Assembly: GCA_016929245.1 (NCBI GenBank)
Contig: JAFGJE010000042.1
Coordinates: forward strand, 1-61,422
Length of the DNA: 61,422 bases
Direction: 5' to 3'
Origin: Phycisphaerae bacterium
GTDB lineage: Bacteria; Planctomycetota; Phycisphaerae; SM23-33
A program made the translations under genes and the position numbers. How positions within the stretch are numbered: the stretch's first letter is position 1; every line of letters begins with the position of its first letter. Under the pieces are notes generated by a model. The model had not been told where the DNA came from, did no database searches, and saw nothing but the letters and a program-made list of their open reading frames with translations. Shown in pieces: positions 36,828 to 44,806 of this stretch.

Positions 36828-37919
36828 TTACCGATTCGCCAATTCGGAATTCACTTCCCCCAAATCCAGTCCGTACGTCTCCGCGATCTCGGTGAGACTC
36901 TTGATGATGTCCTCCGTCAGCGGAATGCCGTTGGCTTCGTAATCTACCCGCTTGTCCCATTCCATTTCCCCGGGCAGGTAAATCCGCTCGGATCCCTTGG
37001 CCTTGGGCGCCCGACGAATGGAGCGGATCATGTCGTCCGCGCGACGGCGATACACGTCCATCGGTGCGATCACGCCGACGTTGATTGCGATAAACGCATG
37101 TCCATGCCCGGTGGGCCGTTCGGTTTTATCGAACAGCCAACTGCCGACTTCCGTCAGACAATTCGCACCGCTGACCAGCGCAGAGAGCGTTTCAATCATC
37201 AGCGCCAAACCGTATCCCTTATGTCCCGCCATCGGCAGCAGCGACGCGGAGTGCGGATACACGCTCGTGTCGGTCGTCGGAATCCCCTCACCGTCCACGA
37301 TCCAGTTGTCGGGAATGCCCTTGCCCCGCGCCAAGGCCTGGTAAATTTTACTTCCCGCGACGGTGCTCATCGCGACGTCCAGGAGGATCGGTTTTTCCTC
37401 GCCGGCGGGAATCGCCACCGCCAGCGGATTCGTGCCCGTGATGTGACTCCGCGCGCCCGGGGCGGTCATGCTCGGAATGTCGTTGCTCATCGACAGGCCG
37501 ATCATGCCTTCCTCGGCCGCCATCAGGGCGTAGAATCCCGCGGCCCCGAAGTGGCAACTGTTCCGCGCACCCGCGTAAGCAATGCCGACCTGCCCGGCTT
37601 TGTCGATGGCGGTTTGCATCGCCAGATACGCCGACGGCATGGCCATTCCGTTGTGCCCGTCCACAATCGCCCAGCCCGGACCTTCCGAAACGATTTCCGG
37701 CCTGGCGTGGGGATCGAGTCCTTTCGTCGCGATGCGTTTGAGATAGTTGTGCAGGTTTCGCACGCCGTGCGTGGAGACGCCCATCAGATCGGTCGTCACC
37801 AGAACCTTCGTCGTGATTTCGGCCGCGTCTCGCCCCATACCCGCTTCCATGAGGGCCTGGACGCAAAATGCCGATAAATCACTCGCCGAAACGCGAATCG
37901 GATTTTTCTGTTCCGCCAT
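36828..37919 (-). CDS. Ldh-family (malate/L-lactate/ureidoglycolate type) dehydrogenase
   Basis: This 363-residue NAD(P)-dependent dehydrogenase of the YlbC/MDH2 fold oxidises a 2-hydroxyacid or reduces a 2-ketoacid. Diagnostic stretches are GVSTHGVRNL, the segment ISNDIPSMT, TNPLAVAIP and GHKGYGLALMIE. I take the ATG at 37919 because the family usually starts just before VSASDLSAF. A GTG at 37997 would overlap the upstream stop as GTGA and cannot be excluded. In this operon it may act on lactate or a related sugar acid. The substrate is not determined by sequence. Confidence 0.85.
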   Translation of the reverse strand: MAEQKNPIRVSASDLSAFCVQALMEAGMGRDAAEITTKVLVTTDLMGVSTHGVRNLHNYLKRIATKGLDPHARPEIVSEGPGWAIVDGHNGMAMPSAYLAMQTAIDKAGQVGIAYAGARNSCHFGAAGFYALMAAEEGMIGLSMSNDIPSMTAPGARSHITGTNPLAVAIPAGEEKPILLDVAMSTVAGSKIYQALARGKGIPDNWIVDGEGIPTTDTSVYPHSASLLPMAGHKGYGLALMIETLSALVSGANCLTEVGSWLFDKTERPTGHGHAFIAINVGVIAPMDVYRRRADDMIRSIRRAPKAKGSERIYLPGEMEWDKRVDYEANGIPLTEDIIKSLTEIAETYGLDLGEVNSELANR

Positions 37920-37993
37920 GTGTGTGTCTTTCTGATCTGTGGACGCGATATACGTCGCCAAGGTTGGTCTCTCTGTCCGGATGGGAATCGTTG

Positions 37994-40375
37994 TCACGAT
38001 TTTGGTTTGATTCGCCCCAGCGTCTCGCCCAGCGCGACGACGGTGTCCACCCCGGCGGTGATTTCCACCAGCGTGCCGTCGCGCGGGGCTTCCACCTCCA
38101 GAACTGCTTTGTCGGTTTCCACCTCCACCACGCAGTCGCCCTTCACGAAACTCTCGCCCACCCGCCTGACCCAGCGGACGACTTTCGCCTCGGTGATCGT
38201 CAAATCCACGTTGGGCATCAGCAACGGAATCGTGCCGTTCGTGGGGGCGGGTTTTGGCGTCGTGGATATCACAGCCGTGGATTTGGTTGTCGGCGGGGGC
38301 GTCGTAGGAACGGCGGTGATCGGTGAAACCGATGTCGCAGTTTGGCCGGTGACTTTGATTCGATACGGTACAGGAGCGATGCCGGTGATGACGTTCTCCA
38401 CACCGGCGATGATTTTGTTCGCGTCGACGCGCATGGCGTCTTCCAGAACCGTGGCGAAGGGATACGGCACGGGCTCGAAGTTCAGCCGCCCGATCGGCGC
38501 GTCGAGTTCGTCGAACGCCAGTTCCATCATGGCGGCTGTCAGCTCCGCGCCCACGCCGAACGGCGCCCAGTCCTCGTCCACGATCAACAGGCGATGCGTT
38601 TTGGCGAGACTCGCGGCGACCGTGTCCACATCGAGCGGCATGATGGTTCGCAGGTCGATCACTTCACAGGAGATGCATCGCCCCTGAAGCAGTTCCGCGG
38701 CCTCCAGGCAGCGATGCACCATCAGGCTGCACGCGACCAGCGTCATGTCAGCGCCTTCGCGTACAATTCTCGCTTTTCCAAAAGGTACGAGGGCGTCGCC
38801 ATCGGGCACGTCGCCTTTGGTCGAAAAGAGCACCTTGTGCTCCATGAACAGCACGGGATCGGACGCGCGAAGGGCGTTTTTCATCATGCCCTTGGCGTCG
38901 GCGGGGGTGGAGGGAACCGCGACGATCAGGCCCGGAACATGGCTCCACATCGAGTAATACGCGCCGCTGTGATGCGCCCCGGAATTTTTCACCACGCCGA
39001 TCGGCGCCCGCAGCACCATCGGAACGGACACTTTCCCGTTGCTGAGGTATCGCAGTTTCGTCGCCTGGTGGACGATCTGGCTGCCGGCCTCGAAAAGAAA
39101 ATCCGCGAACATCAAATCCGCGATCGCCCGGCAGCCGGTCGCCGACGCGCCGACGGACGCGCCGGTAAACGCCAGTTCGGAAATCGGCGTGTCGATCACC
39201 CTTTCGCCGCCGAATTCCTGCCAGAGGTTTTTCGTGTGCGCGAAACACCCGCCCCGCTCGCCCACGCCTTCGCCCAGGTAGACGATGTTCGGATCGCGGC
39301 GCATCTCCTCGGCGATCCCGTCGCGCACGGCTTCGATCCAGTTTTGTGTCTTCGTCGCCGACGTCGTGACCGCCGGTGTGGGGGGATTCAGCGGCGTCGC
39401 CAGCAGGTAATCGTGCAGCGTCGCGGGATCGGGATGTGGCGAGGCTTCGGCGAACTCGACCGCCTCCGCCACTTCCTTGCGAACGGATTCCTCGACGGCG
39501 TTGAGTTCCCCCGCGGTGGCGATTTTCTCTTTCAGCAGCAGGGATCGAAACGCCCGCACGGCGTCGCGCTTCCGCCAGGATTCCACTTCGTCCATCGTGC
39601 GATAGTGCCCGGCGATGGGTTCGCCCTCGCCGTGGCCGCAGAGACGGTAGGTTTTGAGCTCCAGAAAGGTCGGTCCTTCGCCGCGTCGTGCGCGATCCAC
39701 GGCGTCTTTGGCCGCCTGCCAGACGGCCAATACGTCATACCCTTCCACCGCCTGACCCGATACGCCCAGGCCTACCGCGCGTTGGTAGATATCCGTCTCA
39801 ACCGTCGCGACGGAAATCGGCGTGGACGTGGCGTAGAGATTGTTTTCGCAGACGAACACGACGGGCAGCTTCCGCGCCCCGGCGAAGTTGATGCTCTCCA
39901 GCACCGCGCCGTGATTGGACGCGCCGTCGCCGAAGAACGCGACGGCGACGTTGTCCGTGCCGCGGAGTTTGGCGCTCAAGGCCGCTCCCGTCGCCAACGG
40001 CGCGCCGGCGGCGACGATCCCGTTGGTGCCCAGCAAGCCCGCCTCCGGCGCGATGACATGCATACTCCCGCCCCGCCCGCCGCCGGGACCGTCCGCCCGA
40101 CCGTTCAGTTCCGCCAGCAGGTTCTTCGCGGGAACTCCCTTCGCCAGCGCGTGTCCGTCGCCGCGATGCGTCGAGGCGACCCAGTCGTCCCGCCGCAGAT
40201 GGGCGCACACGCCGACGGCGGAGGCTTCCTCGCCGACGTACATGTGCACGAACCCCGGCAAGCGGCTGTCGCGGTAGAGTTCCTGCACCGTCTCCTCGAA
40301 GCGTCGCACGAGATACAATTTCTCATACAACCCCAGGAGTCGCGGTTTGTCGAGTTCTTTCGGGATGCGGGACAT
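37994..40375 (-). CDS. 2-oxoacid dehydrogenase E1 fusion: alpha, beta and lipoyl domains
   Basis: This 793-residue polypeptide joins three parts. The E1-alpha region (about 1-320) has the thiamine diphosphate motif GDGASNHGAVLESINFA. The E1-beta region (about 345-680) has VYLGEGVGERGG, ADFLFEAGSQ and HHSGAYYS. After a Thr/Pro-rich linker, a C-terminal lipoyl domain (about 716-793) has the target lysine at about 756 in ETDKAVLE. It would decarboxylate a 2-oxoacid such as pyruvate and pass the acyl group to its own lipoyl arm. Most bacteria use separate E1 subunits and put the lipoyl domain on E2. No E2 core or E3 is nearby. The ATG at 40375 follows a TTG codon that could also be read as a start. 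Confidence 0.93.
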   Translation of the reverse strand: MSRIPKELDKPRLLGLYEKLYLVRRFEETVQELYRDSRLPGFVHMYVGEEASAVGVCAHLRRDDWVASTHRGDGHALAKGVPAKNLLAELNGRADGPGGGRGGSMHVIAPEAGLLGTNGIVAAGAPLATGAALSAKLRGTDNVAVAFFGDGASNHGAVLESINFAGARKLPVVFVCENNLYATSTPISVATVETDIYQRAVGLGVSGQAVEGYDVLAVWQAAKDAVDRARRGEGPTFLELKTYRLCGHGEGEPIAGHYRTMDEVESWRKRDAVRAFRSLLLKEKIATAGELNAVEESVRKEVAEAVEFAEASPHPDPATLHDYLLATPLNPPTPAVTTSATKTQNWIEAVRDGIAEEMRRDPNIVYLGEGVGERGGCFAHTKNLWQEFGGERVIDTPISELAFTGASVGASATGCRAIADLMFADFLFEAGSQIVHQATKLRYLSNGKVSVPMVLRAPIGVVKNSGAHHSGAYYSMWSHVPGLIVAVPSTPADAKGMMKNALRASDPVLFMEHKVLFSTKGDVPDGDALVPFGKARIVREGADMTLVACSLMVHRCLEAAELLQGRCISCEVIDLRTIMPLDVDTVAASLAKTHRLLIVDEDWAPFGVGAELTAAMMELAFDELDAPIGRLNFEPVPYPFATVLEDAMRVDANKIIAGVENVITGIAPVPYRIKVTGQTATSVSPITAVPTTPPPTTKSTAVISTTPKPAPTNGTIPLLMPNVDLTITEAKVVRWVRRVGESFVKGDCVVEVETDKAVLEVEAPRDGTLVEITAGVDTVVALGETLGRIKPKS

Positions 40376-40390
40376 CAAAATATTCTTCTC

Positions 40391-41356
40391 TCACGTCTTC
40401 ACGCCGTTGACGACATACGGCTGAACCTGCCCTTGCAGGCAACGGACGACCGTTTTGGCGGCGTCTTCCCGCAGTTTCTTCACCGCGCGAGGACTGGCGG
40501 AGGCGATATGGTTCGTGATGATCACGTTGTCCATCTTCAGCAGCGGGGAATCGGCGGGGATCGGTTCGGGATTCGTCACGTCCAGCGCCGCGCCGGCGAC
40601 CTTCCCGGCCCGCAACGCCGCCACGAGATCGTCGGTCTGAACCAGATCGCCGCGTGACAGATTCACGATCAGCACGCGATCCTTCATCTTCGCGATGGTT
40701 CCGGAGTTGATCATTCCCCGGGTTTGATCCGTGCTCGGACAATGCAGCGTGATTAAATCGCTTTGCGCGTAAATCTCCTCCAGCGTCGCGGGGGTCGCGC
40801 CGCGTTTCTGGATCTCGTCCGATTCGGCGACGGGATCGAACACGAGCACTTCAGGCCGAAACGCCGTCAGCCGCGCGACGACTTCCCGACCGATTCGCCC
40901 GAAACCGACCACGCCGATCGTCATGTCCTTCAGGGCCCAGAGACGATTCAGGTCGACGGGAACTTTCCACGTGCCCTCCTTCACATGACGAAGGATGAAA
41001 TACAGGTCGCGCGTCAACGCGAGAATCATCGCCAGCGTGTGGTCGGCTACCTCGTCGATGCAGTAGTCCGGAATGTTGCAGACGGGGATGCTTTTCTTCG
41101 CCGCCGCCCGCAGGTCCACGTTGTCCACGCCGATGCCGTAACGGACGATCACGCGGTTCTTTTCCATCGCGTCGATCACGTCGGCGTTGACGCGGGCGAA
41201 CTGCGTGATCACGCAATCGGCGTCCCGCGTGAGATCGATCAACTCCTCGGTCGTCCCGCACTGTCCCCCTTCCACGGCGCAGCCGAGGGGTTCGAGGATC
41301 CCCTTTTCAATCTCGATGTCCGAAAACGCGTAATCGGTAATGACAACTTTGGGCAT
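40391..41356 (-). CDS. D-isomer 2-hydroxyacid dehydrogenase (CtBP/SerA-like)
   Basis: This 321-residue NAD-dependent enzyme has a split substrate domain and a Rossmann domain (GVVGFGRIGREV). The catalytic set is visible: Arg in NLSRGDLV, Glu in NPEPIP and His in ITNHIASAS. It interconverts a 2-ketoacid and a D-2-hydroxyacid. The start at 41356 follows GGAG. It lies between an FAH hydrolase and the E1 fusion in the minus-strand cluster, consistent with handling a lactate-like product. SerA function is less likely because no regulatory domain is present. Confidence 0.88.
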   Translation of the reverse strand: MPKVVITDYAFSDIEIEKGILEPLGCAVEGGQCGTTEELIDLTRDADCVITQFARVNADVIDAMEKNRVIVRYGIGVDNVDLRAAAKKSIPVCNIPDYCIDEVADHTLAMILALTRDLYFILRHVKEGTWKVPVDLNRLWALKDMTIGVVGFGRIGREVVARLTAFRPEVLVFDPVAESDEIQKRGATPATLEEIYAQSDLITLHCPSTDQTRGMINSGTIAKMKDRVLIVNLSRGDLVQTDDLVAALRAGKVAGAALDVTNPEPIPADSPLLKMDNVIITNHIASASPRAVKKLREDAAKTVVRCLQGQVQPYVVNGVKT

Positions 41357-41434
41357 ATTCTCTACTCCGTATCCTTGTTTGGGCGCCGTGGTTCGCGAAG
41401 CGCGGCGCAGCAACCACATTCCTCGTATATTTTT

Positions 41435-42220
41435 TTATTCCTTCACAAACGAATTCCGCAGCGTCCCGATCCCTTCGATTTCCACCTCGTACGTGTCGCC
41501 GGGTTGCAGCCAGACCGGCGGTTCCTGCGCGAAACCGCATCCCGCGGGCGTGCCGGTAAATAAAACCGTACCCGGCAGGAGCGTCATCGAACGCGACAGG
41601 TAGCTGATGAGATACGGTACGGAGAAAATCAAAAGACTCGTGCGGGCCTGCTGCATCACCTTGCCGTTGAGTCTGCCGGTGATCCGGATGTCCGACGGAT
41701 CCAGGTCCGTCTCGATCCACGGGCCGATCGGCCCGAAGGTGTCGAACGATTTACCGCGCGCCCATTGACCGTCCCCGTTCTGGCAGTCGCGGGCGCTGAC
41801 GTCGTGCCCGCAGGTGTACCCCAGCACGTGCTGAAGCGCTTCGGTTTCGGAGACATGCCGGGCCGCCTTCTTGAGCACCACGACCAACTCGGCTTCGTAA
41901 TCCACCCGTTTCGGCGCGACCGCCGGGATCACGACCGGGTCTTCCGGATTCGCCAGGCAGCTGGTCGCCTTGATGAAGAGCAACGGTTTTTCCGGCAGGT
42001 CCGCGCCGCCTTCCTCCGCGTGGGCTTTGTAATTCCTGCCGATGCAGAGAATATTCGGCGGTTCGACGGGGGCAAGAAGTTTTACCTGCGCCGCGGGAAA
42101 GGAATTGCCTATTTCCTTCCACTGGCGTAAGATGTCGCCGGTAATCGGGAAAAACGATTCGTCCCGAAGACAGCCGTGGGTAATACTGCCGTCGGGCAGT
42201 TTTGCTCTGGCGATACGCAT
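41435..42220 (-). CDS. FAH-family hydrolase (possible 2,4-diketo-3-deoxy acid hydrolase)
   Basis: This 261-residue protein has the fumarylacetoacetate-hydrolase fold: ILCIGRNYKAHAEE, FIKATSCLANPEDP, the metal-binding VDYEAELVVVL, and SYLSRSMTLLPGTVLFTGTP. The family cleaves carbon-carbon bonds in diketo acids or hydrates unsaturated keto acids. It heads the minus-strand cluster, next to dehydrogenases and across from two SDR genes. This fits 2,4-diketo-3-deoxy-L-fuconate or L-rhamnonate hydrolase, giving pyruvate and lactate. That role is inference. The promoter should lie in 42221-42384. Confidence 0.85.
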   Translation of the reverse strand: MRIARAKLPDGSITHGCLRDESFFPITGDILRQWKEIGNSFPAAQVKLLAPVEPPNILCIGRNYKAHAEEGGADLPEKPLLFIKATSCLANPEDPVVIPAVAPKRVDYEAELVVVLKKAARHVSETEALQHVLGYTCGHDVSARDCQNGDGQWARGKSFDTFGPIGPWIETDLDPSDIRITGRLNGKVMQQARTSLLIFSVPYLISYLSRSMTLLPGTVLFTGTPAGCGFAQEPPVWLQPGDTYEVEIEGIGTLRNSFVKE

Positions 42221-42384
42221 GTGGGTTACTCCGTATTCGTCGAAAATGGCAGGTGGGAACCTGGGCTACGCATATATGTGTAAGTAATCGAAAGAATTAG
42301 CAATTCGATAAGCAGGTTGATGTATTCATTCGCCGTAAAAACAAGTTGTAAGTTTCTTGACTTTTGATAATATAATAATACAAT
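42221..42384. promoter_or_regulatory. Divergent promoter/operator region of the sugar-acid cluster
   Basis: This 164-base gap separates the minus-strand cluster from the GntR gene. Two possible operators are visible: an inverted repeat ATCGAA (42287-42292) and TTCGAT (42304-42309) with an 11-base spacer, and the odd palindrome ACAAGTTGT (42341-42349). TATAAT at 42371-42376, with TTGTAA at 42346-42351 as a possible -35, would start transcription only a few bases from the GntR ATG. Autorepression by the FCD regulator is a reasonable inference. Confidence 0.5.
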
Positions 42385-43068
42385 ATGAATGATAAAACTG
42401 TCAAGCGGAAAAATCTGAGTGAGGAAGTCGCTTCTCGGATCAAGAGTTACATCATCGAGAATTCGCTCCGTATGGGGGACCGTTTGCCCACGGAGTTTGA
42501 ATTCGCGGAGTTGTTCGGCGTCAGCCGGGTGATTATTCGAGAAGCGACCAAGGCGCTTGGGTTTTTAGGCATACTGAATTCCGCCCCGAAGCGAGGACTG
42601 ACCGTCGGGGAAGTGGACATGAAGCGTGTGACGCAGTACCTGGGATTCCACTTCGCCCTGAACGATTATCCCCGCGAGAAACTTCTCAAAACGCGGATGA
42701 TTCTGGAAGTCGGCGCGTTGGGCGAAGTGATCGAGAAAATGGCGCGGGATCCGGAGATTTATTCGCGCTTTCGCGGAATCATTTCCACCCTGGAAACCTC
42801 CCGTGACGCGGACGAGTTTATCCGTCACGATATGGAGTTTCACCGGGCGCTCATAGAAGCGAGTGACATTGATCCGCTGGTGGCGTTTAATGATTTACTG
42901 GACGTGTTTTTCCGTCGCTTCCGCGAGGAGATTCTGGAAGTGCAGGGCGACTGGAAGGTAAACGTTCAGGGACATCGGAACATTATCGACGCGCTGCGGG
43001 ACGGCAAGCTAACGGAAGCGCAGGAATTGATCCGCCTGCATCTGTCAAATTATAAGAAGGCTGACTAA
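42385..43068 (+). CDS. GntR-family regulator with FCD domain
   Basis: This 227-residue regulator has an N-terminal winged helix (about 8-72, LSEEVASRIKSYI, ELFGVSRVIIREATKAL) and an all-helical FCD ligand-binding domain (about 90-222). Metal or ligand-binding residues fit the family: HDMEFH, GHRNII and LHLSNY. It probably represses the divergent sugar-acid operon and perhaps its own downstream genes until a sugar acid binds. No ribosome-binding site is visible and a TATAAT lies only nine bases upstream, so a leaderless mRNA is possible. Confidence 0.92.
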   Translation: MNDKTVKRKNLSEEVASRIKSYIIENSLRMGDRLPTEFEFAELFGVSRVIIREATKALGFLGILNSAPKRGLTVGEVDMKRVTQYLGFHFALNDYPREKLLKTRMILEVGALGEVIEKMARDPEIYSRFRGIISTLETSRDADEFIRHDMEFHRALIEASDIDPLVAFNDLLDVFFRRFREEILEVQGDWKVNVQGHRNIIDALRDGKLTEAQELIRLHLSNYKKAD

Positions 43069-43087
43069 CCCAAACGGACCGGAATAC

Positions 43088-43166
43088 GTCCACGAATTAC
43101 ACGAATTTTTCGAAGGAGAAAATAATACGAAAAAGCCACTTCGTGTAATTCGTGAAATTCGTGGAC
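43088..43166. repeat. Inverted repeat of CACGAATT words
   Basis: The arms GTCCACGAATTACACGAA (from 43088) and its complement TTCGTGTAATTCGTG (to about 43155), followed by a further GTGGAC end, fold on each other around AATTTTTCGAAGGAG. The words match those at 1941-2097, so this is another copy of that repeat class. It lies between the GntR and SDR genes and may reduce read-through. Confidence 0.7.
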
Positions 43167-43195
43167 TCTTTTTGAATCAATAAGGATTTGTTTTC

Positions 43196-43981
43196 ATGAT
43201 GCAGGTGGATTTATCGGGCAAGGTCGCGTTGGTCACGGGGGCGGCGAGGAACATCGGCAAATCCATCGCGGATCTGTTCGCCGGCAGCGGCGCGACGGTG
43301 TATTACGCCGATCTCGACCTTCCGGCGCTCCAATCCGCCGCGGCGGGGCAGTCCAACGCGCGGGCCGTCGAAATGGACATCACCCGCCAGGATCAGATCG
43401 ACGCCGCCATCCGGACGATCCTTTCCGAATCGGGACGGCTGGATATTCTCGTGAACAACGCCGGGGTGAACACCGCCAAATATCGCGTACCCATCGACGA
43501 ATTTCCGAAGGAGGAATGGGATCGCCTCCTGGAGGTGGACTTGACGGGCCTGTACATGGTCTCCAAATCCGCCGCCCAGCCGATGCTTCGGCAGGGATCG
43601 GGACGGATCATCAATATCACCTCCGTCGTGGGACTGGTACCGCTTCGCCTGCAATGCGCCTTCGCCGCCGCCAAGGCCGGGGTGGTGAACCTCACCAAAG
43701 CGATGGCGCTGGAACTGGCGCCCCGCGGGGTGCTCGTCAACGCCATCGCGCCGGGATCGATCCTCACCGAAGGCACGAAATCGCTGTTTTACGGCCAAAA
43801 CGGGCAGTTCAACGACCGCATGCGGGAGATGCTCTCGCACATTCCCCTCGGGAAACCGGGTGAATCGAATGACATCGGGTACGCGGCCTTGTTCCTGGCG
43901 GCCCCGGAAAGCAAGTACATCAACGGCCACGTCCTGACCGTCGACGGCGGATGGACGGCTGGATATACGAGAGATTTTTAA
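43196..43981 (+). CDS. SDR-family oxidoreductase-like protein, catalytic Tyr replaced by Phe
   Basis: This 261-residue protein has a Rossmann fold with the classical SDR motifs TGAARNIGKSIA, NNAG (VNNAGVN) and a Ser in NITSVVG. At the position of the catalytic YxxxK it reads AFAAAK, so the tyrosine is Phe (codon TTC, about 43661). Family members oxidise sugars or 2-keto-3-deoxy sugar acids with NAD(P). With Phe the usual hydride-transfer mechanism should fail, so a scaffold or altered reaction is possible. It is encoded with a UlaG-like lactonase and another SDR. The start has two adjacent ATGs; the first follows AAGGA. Confidence 0.88.
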   Translation: MMQVDLSGKVALVTGAARNIGKSIADLFAGSGATVYYADLDLPALQSAAAGQSNARAVEMDITRQDQIDAAIRTILSESGRLDILVNNAGVNTAKYRVPIDEFPKEEWDRLLEVDLTGLYMVSKSAAQPMLRQGSGRIINITSVVGLVPLRLQCAFAAAKAGVVNLTKAMALELAPRGVLVNAIAPGSILTEGTKSLFYGQNGQFNDRMREMLSHIPLGKPGESNDIGYAALFLAAPESKYINGHVLTVDGGWTAGYTRDF

Positions 43982-43990
43982 GGTTCGCAC

Positions 43991-44794
43991 ATGCAACCCA
44001 TCCATCCTGACGATCTCAAGAACACCGTAGTTCCCGCCGGTGCGATTACCCTCTGGTGGCTGGGACAGGGAAGTTTCCTGTGTAAAAGTCCGGGTGGAAA
44101 GATTGTCGCCGTCGATCCGTATCTGAGCAATTCCTGCAAAGCCATCGGCGATAAGGCCGGGTACGACATGGACCGTCGGATTCCCCCGCCGCTGGCGCCG
44201 TCGGACCTCGCGGGGATCGACCTGTACGCGATCACGCACAGTCACCAGGATCATCTCGATCCTGAAACGCTGCAAGGTTATCGCGCCGCCGGCGGATCAG
44301 GCCCGTATCTCGCCCCCGCGGAGACGCGCGAAAAACTGCAATCCCTCGGTGTCCCAGCCGAACAAATCGTGATGACCTGGCCGAACCACGTGCATCGCGT
44401 CGGCGACGTTTCGCTGCGGGCGACGTTCGCCATTCCCCTCGGCGGCGACGACCTGACGCACGTGGGGTATCTGATCTCCATCGACAACGGGCCCACGATC
44501 TGGATTTCCGGGGACACGGGATATCATGAACTGATCGCCGCGACGGTCGCGGAACAACGGCCTGACGTTATTTTCCCGGTGATCAACGGCACGTTCCGCA
44601 ACATGACCCCCGCCGACGCGGCGAGGCTGACGGAGGTCATTCAGCCGAAGATCGTCATCCCCTGCCATTACGATTTATTCCCCGCCAACGCCGTGTCGCC
44701 GGAACTGCTGCGAAGCAACCTGCGCCTGCTGGGTTTGGCGGATCGATATCAAACGCTCGAACAGGGCGAACCGTTTACCTATCAACGCGCGTGA
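43991..44794 (+). CDS. UlaG-like metallo-beta-lactamase-fold lactonase
   Basis: This 267-residue MBL-fold hydrolase has the ligands of the family in THSHQDHLD (His83, His85, Asp87, His88) plus later SGDTGYHE and IPCHYD. UlaG opens L-ascorbate 6-phosphate lactone. The close similarity in layout suggests a lactonase for an aldonolactone made by an SDR. It lies nine bases after the first SDR and 12 before the second. The exact lactone is not known from sequence. Confidence 0.85.
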   Translation: MQPIHPDDLKNTVVPAGAITLWWLGQGSFLCKSPGGKIVAVDPYLSNSCKAIGDKAGYDMDRRIPPPLAPSDLAGIDLYAITHSHQDHLDPETLQGYRAAGGSGPYLAPAETREKLQSLGVPAEQIVMTWPNHVHRVGDVSLRATFAIPLGGDDLTHVGYLISIDNGPTIWISGDTGYHELIAATVAEQRPDVIFPVINGTFRNMTPADAARLTEVIQPKIVIPCHYDLFPANAVSPELLRSNLRLLGLADRYQTLEQGEPFTYQRA

Positions 44795-44806
44795 GGAGTT
44801 TCTTCT

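Noticed and set aside
35568..37877. A 769-codon open frame on the plus strand
   Set aside because: It covers KDG kinase, KDPG aldolase and Ldh genes in antisense. These have full motif support, so the open frame is a shadow.
38342..40657. A 771-codon open frame on the plus strand
   Set aside because: It is antisense to the E1 fusion, which has thiamine and lipoyl motifs. Its composition is typical of shadows.
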